Source: Caldifarciminota bacterium (lineage in GTDB: Bacteria > Hydrothermota > Hydrothermia > UBA1063 > CAJXJZ01). Taken from it: 50,789 nucleotides of DNA. The DNA lies in NCBI GenBank assembly GCA_027038175.1, contig JALVYB010000034.1, positions 1 through 50,789 on the forward strand, read 5' to 3'. A program made the position numbers and the translations under genes. This document shows positions 25,799 to 33,420 of the stretch, piece after piece. The stretch's first letter is position 1; each line of letters begins with the position of its first letter. A model generated the notes under the pieces. It was not told the DNA's origin. It worked only from the letters and a program-made list of their open reading frames with translations, and made no database searches.

Positions 25799-26956
25799 TC
25801 AGGCATTATAAACCTCAAGGTACTGTTTTACTGTATGTTCTTTTGTAAAAGGCAATGGGTTAAAACTAAATCTATTCTCTTTTACCATTTTCATAGCTCT
25901 TGAGAGTTTTTCTTCAAAATCTCCCTTTTTTTCAGGGTCAAATATTACTCCATTCTTCCCCTCTTTTATAATTTCAGGAAGTGCACCCCGATTACTTGCA
26001 AGAACCGGTATACCGCTGAAATTAGCTTCTACTGCGACCCTGCCAAAGGCCTCATGAACAAGAGAAGGTACCACCATAATATCAACCTCTTTATAAAACT
26101 TTTTATCCTTCCTATAACCCATAAAGTGTATGTTGTCGCTTGAGTATGTTTCTTTTAAAAAAGTTTCGTATTGCGTGGTAACACCTCTACCAAATATCAA
26201 CAGGTGAAGGTCCTTGTTTTCAAGTTTCATAAAGGCATTAAGCAAAAATTCTATGCCCTTTTCAGGAGCAAGTAAACCCGCATACCCCAGTTTCAGCGGG
26301 AAGTGTGGCGGTTTGTTTCTTTTCTCTGGTTCCATATCAATTGTGTTGTAAATAACTTTTTTTCGAGACCTTTCAAAAAACCCGTACTTTAAATGTTTTT
26401 CAAGTATAAAGTTGCTGATTCCCACCACCACATCAACATATCCGGATGCCATCTTCTTCGGGATTGAATAAAGTCTGCAGAGATTGCACTGTCTCTCACA
26501 GTTTTTCCCGTTTTTAAACATTGTTGAACGAATACACAAGAGATAATGGTCTCTTAAGGTATGAACAATCCGCACATTCATTTCCTTTGCCATTTTCCAC
26601 ACCGATACGGAAAAACCAGCGAGATTATTGGTATGAATTACATCAGGCCGCTCCTTTCTTATAATATATTTAAGAGAGGAGTAAAATGGATTGAACATAT
26701 CTATGGTATGCCACATGGCCTTTTCTAAAACATTTTTTCTCTTTGAGTCATACATCCAGTACAGATTGCGTGTTTTTACGTAATAAACCTTAACTCCATT
26801 TATAACATCTTCTCCAGAACTACGAGAGGTACTTACAACTACAGGCGAAACTCCATATTCAGTTAGGGCTTCTGCAAGGGTTTTTACAGAATGCTCTGCC
26901 CCACCACTTTGGTATGGATAGTAAAGAGAATTAAAAATAAGTACTTTTTTAACTAT
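25799..26956 (-). CDS. GT4-family glycosyltransferase with a probable AUA start
   Basis: A GT-B glycosyltransferase, 385 residues if read from ATA at 26956. The first in-frame ATG is only at 26755 and would remove the family's N-terminal domain. The frame between them is open and reads VKKVLIFNSLYYPYQSGGAE, then HSVKTLAEAL, the classic GT4 acceptor-side motif. GGAGGAG stands four bases before the ATA. The C-terminal half has GYAGLLAPEKGIEFLL and the E-x7-E motif (Glu282 to Glu290, EAFGRVAVE). A CxxxCxxC cluster (CERQCNLC) occurs mid-protein. It transfers a sugar from an NDP-sugar; donor and acceptor are unknown. Confidence 0.85.
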   Translation of the reverse strand: MVKKVLIFNSLYYPYQSGGAEHSVKTLAEALTEYGVSPVVVSTSRSSGEDVINGVKVYYVKTRNLYWMYDSKRKNVLEKAMWHTIDMFNPFYSSLKYIIRKERPDVIHTNNLAGFSVSVWKMAKEMNVRIVHTLRDHYLLCIRSTMFKNGKNCERQCNLCRLYSIPKKMASGYVDVVVGISNFILEKHLKYGFFERSRKKVIYNTIDMEPEKRNKPPHFPLKLGYAGLLAPEKGIEFLLNAFMKLENKDLHLLIFGRGVTTQYETFLKETYSSDNIHFMGYRKDKKFYKEVDIMVVPSLVHEAFGRVAVEANFSGIPVLASNRGALPEIIKEGKNGVIFDPEKKGDFEEKLSRAMKMVKENRFSFNPLPFTKEHTVKQYLEVYNA

Positions 26957-26960
26957 AGCA

Positions 26961-26967
26961 CTCCTCC
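26961..26967 (-). promoter_or_regulatory. Ribosome binding site deciding the AUA start
   Basis: GGAGGAG on the minus strand, four bases before ATA at 26956-26954. The only standard start nearby, a GTG overlapping this site, is in another frame and hits a stop after two codons. The site therefore supports initiation at the ATA, or a recent ATG-to-ATA change. Confidence 0.6.
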
Positions 26968-26978
26968 TCTGGCGTTAA

Positions 26979-27007
26979 ATTATAACCCAGAAAAAAAGAC
27001 CTGTGAA
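26979..27007 (-). promoter_or_regulatory. Sigma70 promoter of the glycosyltransferase gene
   Basis: Minus strand: TTCACA (27007-27002), a 17-bp spacer and TATAAT (26984-26979). The leader is about 16 bases and includes the Shine-Dalgarno. This position also confirms that the coding region begins well upstream of the first ATG. Confidence 0.8.
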
Positions 27008-27073
27008 GAAATATATGCAGGAAAGGTTTTTAGGGAATAAGTGCTCACTGGTTATATACTGTTTTTAAAGATT

Positions 27074-27102
27074 TTGAGCGTGCGCAGATTTTATGTTATA
27101 AT
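27074..27102 (+). promoter_or_regulatory. Sigma70 promoter of the lipoate cluster, probably leaderless
   Basis: TTGAGC at 27074-27079, a 17-bp spacer and TATAAT at 27097-27102. The ATG of the lipoate ligase gene is at 27111, eight bases on, so the mRNA should begin 1-3 bases before the start codon. Confidence 0.75.
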
Positions 27103-27110
27103 GTGCATAT

Positions 27111-28700
27111 ATGCTAATAAATAAAGGTAAATTTAAACATTTAAAGTTAAAGGTTATAGATACAGGCCTACAGAGCGCTGCCTGGAACATGGCCATGGAC
27201 CAATCTCTTTTAGAATATGCAGACAAATACGGGCCCTTTTTAAGATTCCTGTCTTTTTCACCTGAATGTGCCCTCGTTGGATACTTTCAATCAGTTTCAC
27301 AGGAAATAAGAGTGGATTATTGCCTTTCTGAGGGGATTGCCATAAACAGAAGAATAACTGGAGGTGGCGCAATTTACTTTGACCCCTCGCAGATTGGCTG
27401 GGAGATTATAGGTACAAGAGATGATTTTCCATATTCATTGAGAGAATTATCCGAAATTTTCGGAAATACCTTTGCATATGCACTGAAATTAATAGGAATA
27501 CAAGCAGAGTTCCGTAAAAGAAACGATATAGAGGTAAATGGCAAAAAGATTTCCGGAATGGGCGGTGTCACTCTTTCAGATAATTTTCTTTTTCAGGGAA
27601 CTCTTCTCGTCAAAGATCGCATAGAGAGAATGTTGAAAAGCCTCAAAGTTCCTATCGAGAAGTTAAAGCCAAAAGAAATAGATTCGGTCAGGGAAAGAGT
27701 CACATGCCTTGAACATGAGATGGAAGAGGTACCCTCCAGAGAAGAATTAAAAAATATATTGATGAGAGGGGTGGAAGATTATTTAGGTGTAACCCTGGAG
27801 AAGGGAGAAATCCCTTATGAGGTGAAGGAAAGACACAGAGAACTTTTACCGTATTTCGAAAGCAAAGAATGGATTTACAAAATAGATTATCCAGAAGAAG
27901 AACAGGACACTTTAAATGGATACTTTAGAACAGACGAGGGAACAGTTAAGGTTTCAATGACTGTGAATGTCCGTAAAAAATTCCTGCGAAACACCCTTAT
28001 AACAGGTGATTTTTTCCTCAATCCACCGGAGAGCATTTTCAACCTTGAGAGCCTCCTGAAAAATATGAGATTCAGTGAAAAGGAGGTAAATAGCATTATA
28101 AAAGAGTTCTTTAAAACCAATAAACTCGAGGGGCTCTCTGCACAGCATGTCATAAAAGCAACATCCGAGGTGTTTAAAAAATGGAAACTGATTGAGATGG
28201 GATTTACCCCAGAGGAAGCCAACAATATCTTTCTTGTCAACCTTGAGAATTTTGATGATTTCAATCCCCGTGTTTTTCTCCTCCCATACTGTTCCAAAGA
28301 CACCTCATGTGATTTCAGATACAGAGACGAGTGTATTATGTGTGGAATATGTACTATTGGAGATGCCTATTCACTCTCCTATGAGAATGACCTTATGCCA
28401 ATAACCATAGTGAGTTTCGAACATCTCATGGAAACCTTTGAGCGACTACGTAAAGAGGGAATAAAAGACTACATTGGGAGTTGCTGTGAGCCATTTTATG
28501 TAAAACATCAGGAGGAGTTTTTTGAAAGCGGAATGAGAGGAATCTTGGTAAACATTGAAAACACAACGTGTTATGAACTTGACAGGGCACAGGAAGCGTA
28601 TCTTGGCAGGTTCGAAAGTCAGACAAACCTAAATTTGCCCCTTATTAGAAAAACCCTGAATTTAATAAGAAAAACAGAGTATAAAGGAGTGGAGAAATGA
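27111..28700 (+). CDS. Lipoate-protein ligase fused to a DUF116 domain
   Basis: A 529-residue fusion. Residues 12-235 are the lipoate ligase catalytic domain: AAWNMAMDQSLL, RRITGGGAIY (80-89) and NGKKISGMGG with the expected substrate-contacting Lys146. Residues about 245-355 are the LplA accessory domain (GDFFLNPPESIFNLESLL). Residues about 385-515 look like DUF116, with Cys392, 398, 406, 409 and 412, then Cys456-457 and 485, a likely Fe-S or metal site. The ligase attaches octanoate or lipoate to carrier proteins; the DUF116 part may assist sulfur insertion (inference). First gene of the four-gene cluster; its stop overlaps the next start in ATGA. Confidence 0.85.
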   Translation: MLINKGKFKHLKLKVIDTGLQSAAWNMAMDQSLLEYADKYGPFLRFLSFSPECALVGYFQSVSQEIRVDYCLSEGIAINRRITGGGAIYFDPSQIGWEIIGTRDDFPYSLRELSEIFGNTFAYALKLIGIQAEFRKRNDIEVNGKKISGMGGVTLSDNFLFQGTLLVKDRIERMLKSLKVPIEKLKPKEIDSVRERVTCLEHEMEEVPSREELKNILMRGVEDYLGVTLEKGEIPYEVKERHRELLPYFESKEWIYKIDYPEEEQDTLNGYFRTDEGTVKVSMTVNVRKKFLRNTLITGDFFLNPPESIFNLESLLKNMRFSEKEVNSIIKEFFKTNKLEGLSAQHVIKATSEVFKKWKLIEMGFTPEEANNIFLVNLENFDDFNPRVFLLPYCSKDTSCDFRYRDECIMCGICTIGDAYSLSYENDLMPITIVSFEHLMETFERLRKEGIKDYIGSCCEPFYVKHQEEFFESGMRGILVNIENTTCYELDRAQEAYLGRFESQTNLNLPLIRKTLNLIRKTEYKGVEK

Positions 28701-29719
28701 AAGAAAGTCCTGAATTTGTAAGGACAAGTCTTGCGGCCAGTATTACACTGGGCTTAAAACCTGGAAGATTTTACAGAAATGCACATCTTTACTGTATAAA
28801 TCTGTTGGTCCATTACAACGAGGGGTGCAGTGCCAACTGCTCATATTGCGGTCTTCAGAAGAACAGGCCGGGTACATACGACCGAAAGTCTTTTATCAGG
28901 GTTGATTGGCCACTGTATTCCACAAACGAAATTATCAAAAGAATGAAAGAACGTGAGGAAAAAATAGAGAGAGTATGTATTTCCATGATAACAAGGCGAA
29001 AATCTGTCCATCATACCATGGAAATTGCAAAAAGAATTAAAGAAAATACTGATATTCCTATTTCATTCCTTGTCTCACCAACAGTATTGTTAAAAGGAGA
29101 TTTTGAAAAGTTTAAAGAGGCTGGTGCAGACAAAATAGGCATAGCAATTGATGCGGCAACCCCAGAACTATTTGACAGGCATAGAGGTAAAGGAGTTAGA
29201 GGACCGCATAAGTGGGAAAGGTATGTAAAGATGTTCAGGGAGGCCATAAAGGTATTTGGAAAGGGAAATGTTGGAAGCCACTTTATTGTCGGACTCGGAG
29301 AAACTGAAAAACAGATGGTAGAGGCCATTCAATTTGTGAAAGACATGGGCGGTGAGACCCACCTCTTCTCCTTCTATCCTGAACCCGGAAGCCTTCTTGA
29401 AAAGGAATCCCCACCCCCAATAGGTACCTACCGAAGAATCCAGATAGCTCGCTATCTCATAGACAATGAGATTATACGTGCCGAAGATATGAGATTCAAT
29501 GAAAAAGAGCAAATTGTAGACTTTGGAATTGACATAACACCCTACGTTGAGGATGGAGAATGCTTTATGACATCAGGTTGTGTGGGCAAAAAGGGAAGAG
29601 TTGCCTGCAACAGGCCATATGCTAACGAGAGGCCTGGAGATAATATAAGGAATTACCCTTTTAAGCCGGAGAAACACGATATAGAAAAAATAAAATCGCA
29701 GATATTTATCTATGAATAG
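28697..29719 (+). CDS. lipS1: Radical SAM protein, LipS1-like lipoyl synthase component
   Basis: A 340-residue radical SAM enzyme. The SAM-binding cluster is CSANCSYC (Cys44, Cys48, Cys51), and a second set of cysteines lies near the C-terminus (Cys289, Cys295, Cys304) as needed for an auxiliary cluster that gives up sulfur. The body resembles biotin-synthase-like proteins (GADKIGIAIDAATPELFDRH, GSHFIVGLGETEKQM). Between a lipoate ligase and an FAD flavoprotein it fits LipS1 of the LipS1/LipS2 pathway, in which two radical SAM proteins together insert the two sulfurs of lipoate. The label rests on motifs and neighbourhood. Confidence 0.8.
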   Translation: MKESPEFVRTSLAASITLGLKPGRFYRNAHLYCINLLVHYNEGCSANCSYCGLQKNRPGTYDRKSFIRVDWPLYSTNEIIKRMKEREEKIERVCISMITRRKSVHHTMEIAKRIKENTDIPISFLVSPTVLLKGDFEKFKEAGADKIGIAIDAATPELFDRHRGKGVRGPHKWERYVKMFREAIKVFGKGNVGSHFIVGLGETEKQMVEAIQFVKDMGGETHLFSFYPEPGSLLEKESPPPIGTYRRIQIARYLIDNEIIRAEDMRFNEKEQIVDFGIDITPYVEDGECFMTSGCVGKKGRVACNRPYANERPGDNIRNYPFKPEKHDIEKIKSQIFIYE

Positions 29720-30677
29720 TCGGTATGATGTAATCGTGGTAGGAGGTGGACTTTCAGGACTGAGCGTGGCAAATGAACTTTCCGAACTCAAAGTACTTGT
29801 TATTGATATGAAGAAAGAACCCCATAAGGGTATTGCATGCGCAGAGTGGACCCCTAAATTACCGGAGTTTGCCCCTTTTGCAAAAAGTAGTGTTGAACAC
29901 ATGGAAATACATTATGGGAGAAAAGTAAAGATTTTAAAAAGCCCTGGGTTTATCATCAACAGAGAGAAATATCAGGAAAAATTACTGAATGATTTAAAAG
30001 CAGATGTTCATCTCGGAGAAAGGGTAATGAAAGTTGAGGGTCATGATGTAATTACAACATACGGCAGGTACAGAGGGGATTTCATAGTAGGAGCGGATGG
30101 ACCAAAAAGTGTATTTACCAAGAATGAAAACATAAGATTCCTTGTGGCAATTAATGCAAGGGTCCCCCTACGAAAAGAGATAAAAAACACCATTGTCTTT
30201 TTTGATAAGAAATTTAAATATGGATATGCATGGTGTTTTCCCCGAGGGGAAATGGCAAATTGTGGAGTTGGGGCTGAAAGCAAAAACATAAAGAAACTTC
30301 TTTCCATATGGTTATACATTTTGAAGAAAAGAGGCATTGTAAACTCAGACAAAGTTTATGATGTCCATACTGGGCTCATTCCACTTGATGCTGTACATTT
30401 TCCCAAAAAGGACTATTACTACCTCGCAGGAGATGCGGGCGGTTTTATAGACCCTCTTACAGGAGCAGGTATAGCCTTCTCAAAAGAGTCAGCAAAAATA
30501 GTAAAGCATGCCATTTTAGAAGGTAAACACGGAGTAGATTATAAAAAATACCTTGAATCCTCTCCTATAGTAAAATTTCTACAGAGAAGAAAATACAAAA
30601 GAAGGATATTGGAGGAGGAATGGGAAAATATAGAGGAAGCAGTGAAGAAGAGCTGGCTGTCTTCATTCCGGGAATGA
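29712..30677 (+). CDS. lipT: FAD-dependent oxidoreductase of the geranylgeranyl-reductase type, LipT-like
   Basis: A 321-residue flavoprotein. The N-terminal dinucleotide motif is VVGGGLSGLSVANEL, a middle GADGPKS block is present, and LAGDAGGFIDPLTGAGI near the C-terminus is the second FAD motif. It belongs to the geranylgeranyl reductase superfamily. In lipoate gene clusters such a protein is called LipT and is thought to supply electrons; an isoprenoid reductase is the alternative, but the neighbours argue against it. It overlaps lipS1 by eight bases and the next gene by 58 bases. Confidence 0.78.
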   Translation: MNSRYDVIVVGGGLSGLSVANELSELKVLVIDMKKEPHKGIACAEWTPKLPEFAPFAKSSVEHMEIHYGRKVKILKSPGFIINREKYQEKLLNDLKADVHLGERVMKVEGHDVITTYGRYRGDFIVGADGPKSVFTKNENIRFLVAINARVPLRKEIKNTIVFFDKKFKYGYAWCFPRGEMANCGVGAESKNIKKLLSIWLYILKKRGIVNSDKVYDVHTGLIPLDAVHFPKKDYYYLAGDAGGFIDPLTGAGIAFSKESAKIVKHAILEGKHGVDYKKYLESSPIVKFLQRRKYKRRILEEEWENIEEAVKKSWLSSFRE

Positions 30678-31513
30678 TAAATACATATGGCAAAAAGGGA
30701 CGTTTTCCCGCCATATCTATAACAGGCACGGGATGCGCTCTTTCGTGTAAACATTGCAGGGGATACCTACTTCAGGATATGGTTCATGTACACACCAAAG
30801 AGGAACTCCTTTATACTTTAAGAGAGTTTGAAAAAAAGAAAATGATTGGTGCCTTAATAAGTGGTGGAGCAGATAGAGAGGGAAAATTGCCCTGGGACAG
30901 GTTCCTTCCGGCACTCATTGATTTTGACACTACTTTATACCTTATCGCACATGGAGGTATTAATCTACCAGAAGAATATGCATCCGGCATGCGGGAGGCT
31001 GGCATAAAACAGGTTCTAATTGACGTAATAGGCGATGCCAGAACCCTTTCTGAAATATACAACATACCGGATTTCAGCATTATGGAGAAGACGCTACACA
31101 ATGCCTATCTTCACGGCCCTTCCGTTGCACCCCACGTAATAGCAGGTCTTTACTATGGTAAAATACGCGGTGAGTACAATGCACTCGACATGATTGCACA
31201 GTATTCCACCAAAAATGTTATTATAGTTGTCTTTATGCCAGATGTCTTAAAGGTTTCTCCTCCCGATATAAACGATGTTATCAGGCTATTTGAATATGCA
31301 AATGAGAGATTTGATAACGTAACCCTTGGATGTGCAAGACCGAGGGGAAAATACAGAATAGAACTTGAAAAAAGGTTAATAGAAAAAGGGATTATAAAGA
31401 AGATGGCATTATGGTCAACTGATGCAATAGAAACCGCAAAAAAACGGAACATGAAGGTTAAATTCTACGAAGGTTGTTGCTCTATAGACTTAAACGTAGA
31501 ATTCCCAGTCTGA
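30620..31513 (+). CDS. lipS2: Radical SAM protein, LipS2-like lipoyl synthase component
   Basis: A 297-residue radical SAM protein. The cluster motif is CALSCKHC (Cys39, Cys43, Cys46). A conserved-looking Cys pair (Cys286-Cys287 in EGCCS) lies at the C-terminus, a possible auxiliary-cluster ligand. The start has GGAGGAGG just upstream and lies 58 bases inside lipT, so translation is tightly coupled. Together with the LipS1-like gene it makes the pair expected for LipS1/LipS2 lipoyl synthase. Its 3' end overlaps the convergent HAD gene by 24 bases, with no terminator visible. Confidence 0.8.
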   Translation: MGKYRGSSEEELAVFIPGMINTYGKKGRFPAISITGTGCALSCKHCRGYLLQDMVHVHTKEELLYTLREFEKKKMIGALISGGADREGKLPWDRFLPALIDFDTTLYLIAHGGINLPEEYASGMREAGIKQVLIDVIGDARTLSEIYNIPDFSIMEKTLHNAYLHGPSVAPHVIAGLYYGKIRGEYNALDMIAQYSTKNVIIVVFMPDVLKVSPPDINDVIRLFEYANERFDNVTLGCARPRGKYRIELEKRLIEKGIIKKMALWSTDAIETAKKRNMKVKFYEGCCSIDLNVEFPV

Positions 31514-32179
31514 CAGGAGTTTTATTGCATCCGGGTCATTTAGTGAATGAAAAAGATAATCCGGTTTATACTTAATAAGGTCTTCGTAAGAGTAGTTACC
31601 CGTAGCAACTGCAACGCTTATAAAGCCAGCCTCTTTTGCAGCCTTTATATCTCTTGGGGTATCACCAATCACATAAACTCTATCTATATCCTCTTCTGCA
31701 ATTTTTTGAGCCCTCTGCGCTGCAATCTTCAGTATTTCAACCCTGTCATGTGAATCAGAGCCAAATCCACCAAATTTAAAATATTTTAATAGACCTGAAG
31801 GTTTAAGTTTTATCTTTGCCCCCATCTCAAGATTACCTGTTGCGAGACCCTGAATATTTCTTTTAGAATAATGTATCTTCTGGACGAACTCTTTTGCCCC
31901 ATCAATCACACGATAATCCGGGTTATTAATTGTTCTTTCAAGGCGAGATAGATACTCCCCAACTATGATATCAATAATACCATCATCCGGGTCTTTTATA
32001 TCGGTTTTGCTCACAAGAATCTCTCTAATTATTTCTATGTCCGTTCTTCCATCCGGGATTATACCATCCATGGCGTTCTCCACCTCGTAAATCTCGTGGA
32101 ATACCTCTTCAAGGGCCTTCTTACCTGCCCCTCCCGAATGGATCAGAGTCCCATCAACATCAAACAAGAACAGGTACAT
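31490..32179 (-). CDS. HAD-superfamily hydrolase (phosphoglycolate-phosphatase-like)
   Basis: A 229-residue HAD phosphatase. Motif I is DVDGTL (Asp7, Asp9). The middle GLATGNLEMGAKIKL gives motif II and GDTPRDIKAAKEAG gives motif IV. A helical cap lies at residues about 15-85. It resembles phosphoglycolate or pyrophosphate phosphatases; the exact substrate is open. It is the last gene of the gcvH operon. Confidence 0.88.
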   Translation of the reverse strand: MYLFLFDVDGTLIHSGGAGKKALEEVFHEIYEVENAMDGIIPDGRTDIEIIREILVSKTDIKDPDDGIIDIIVGEYLSRLERTINNPDYRVIDGAKEFVQKIHYSKRNIQGLATGNLEMGAKIKLKPSGLLKYFKFGGFGSDSHDRVEILKIAAQRAQKIAEEDIDRVYVIGDTPRDIKAAKEAGFISVAVATGNYSYEDLIKYKPDYLFHSLNDPDAIKLLSDWEFYV

Positions 32180-32185
32180 ACTATG

Positions 32186-32500
32186 CTATTCCTTACTCTT
32201 CGCCTCTTTAATAGGACTCTTTGCTTTAATATATTCCTTGAATGATTGAGGTGCATTTTTAATTACATCAATAGGGTCTAACCCCTTCTCAGGCTTGTCC
32301 TCAAATAGCGCAAGTTTCATTTCATCATGTGGATATATTAGCATCGGAACATCATCAATCTCCATATTCTTCAAAACAGAAACAAGTTCATACATCTTTT
32401 CGAAATGCTTTGTCATCTCTTCTTTCTCTTCAGGCGTCAATTTTAAATAAGCAAGTCGAGATACCCTCTCAACCTCATCCTTAAAAAAGTTCTTCTCCAT
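32186..32500 (-). CDS. gatC: Aspartyl/glutamyl-tRNA amidotransferase subunit C
   Basis: A 104-residue GatC, which tethers GatA and GatB in the complex that turns Asp-tRNA(Asn) or Glu-tRNA(Gln) into the amide form. The N-terminal VERVSRLAYLKLTPEE and the later IDDVPMLIYPHDE block are the family pattern. The C-terminal tail is lysine-rich. GGAGGT precedes the ATG. gatA and gatB are not beside it. It overlaps the glmU-like gene by 20 bases. Confidence 0.88.
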   Translation of the reverse strand: MEKNFFKDEVERVSRLAYLKLTPEEKEEMTKHFEKMYELVSVLKNMEIDDVPMLIYPHDEMKLALFEDKPEKGLDPIDVIKNAPQSFKEYIKAKSPIKEAKSKE

Positions 32501-33419
32501 CTTTTACCTCCACGTCTTTTAGAATTCTGTTAGGCCCCACTACTGCTTCAGAACCTATTTTTGTCTTTCCAAGAAGCGACACAAAAGGATAAATTACAGC
32601 ATCTTTCCCTATCTCAACGTCAGATTCAATGTAAACGAGGCGTGGATCAATAAAAGTTACTCCCTGGTTAAGCCAGTACCTCTTAATCTCTTCCTGCATG
32701 TATATTGCTGCCTCCGAGAACTGCTCTCTTGTATTCACTCCTGTTATCTCTTTATAGTTATCTATTTTAAACGCATAAACCCGCTTTTCCCTTCTCTGTA
32801 GAATCTCAATAACATCGGTGAGATAATACTCTTTTTGTCTATTATCCGGTCTAATGTCACGCAGAGCCTCAAACAGTTTTCCAGACTCAAATACATAAAT
32901 ACCTGAATTTATCTCCTTTATAGCCTTTTCCTCGGGGAAGGCATCCTTTTCTTCCACTATCATAAGGATTCTATCACCTTTAGACCGCACAATTCTACCG
33001 TATCCTGTGGGATTGGGGTGTTCAACAGTAAGCACAGTTGCAACAGCATTCTTCTCTCGATGGAAATCAACAAGTTTCTTAAGGGTTTCTTTCTTAATAA
33101 GAGGTGCATCTCCCGGCATTACAACCAAAGATGCATTATGGGGTATTACTTTCTCTGTCTTCCTGACTGCATCCCCCGTTCCCAGTGGTTCAGGCTGTTC
33201 AACAAATTCCACATTATACTGTGAAAAGTTTTTAATTATGCAGTCTTTGTGTGGACCACCGACCACAAGAATAACCTTGTCAGGTGATAATGAAAGAGCT
33301 GCCTCTGTAGGATAGGCAAGTAGAGGTTTTCCACAGAGCGGAAGGAGAAGTTTACTTTTCCGTGAGTTTATCCTCTTTGACCTTCCCGCAGCAAGTATAA
33401 CAACGTAAAGGCCACCCAT
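32481..33419 (-). CDS. Short GlmU-like nucleotidyltransferase lacking most of the acetyltransferase domain
   Basis: A 312-residue protein. Residues 1-235 are the uridylyltransferase domain of GlmU: LAAGRSKRINSRKSKLL, EQPEPLGTGDAV, VMPGDAPLI and EINSGIYVF. Only two or three hexapeptide coils follow (IESDVEIGKDAVIYPFVSL) before the stop, whereas GlmU of about 455 residues carries a full left-handed beta helix with the acetyltransferase site. It should make UDP-GlcNAc from GlcNAc-1-phosphate but not acetylate GlcN-1-phosphate. The stop is natural: the next gene overlaps it and has its own Shine-Dalgarno. Confidence 0.85.
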   Translation of the reverse strand: MGGLYVVILAAGRSKRINSRKSKLLLPLCGKPLLAYPTEAALSLSPDKVILVVGGPHKDCIIKNFSQYNVEFVEQPEPLGTGDAVRKTEKVIPHNASLVVMPGDAPLIKKETLKKLVDFHREKNAVATVLTVEHPNPTGYGRIVRSKGDRILMIVEEKDAFPEEKAIKEINSGIYVFESGKLFEALRDIRPDNRQKEYYLTDVIEILQRREKRVYAFKIDNYKEITGVNTREQFSEAAIYMQEEIKRYWLNQGVTFIDPRLVYIESDVEIGKDAVIYPFVSLLGKTKIGSEAVVGPNRILKDVEVKDGEELF

Positions 33420-33420
33420 C

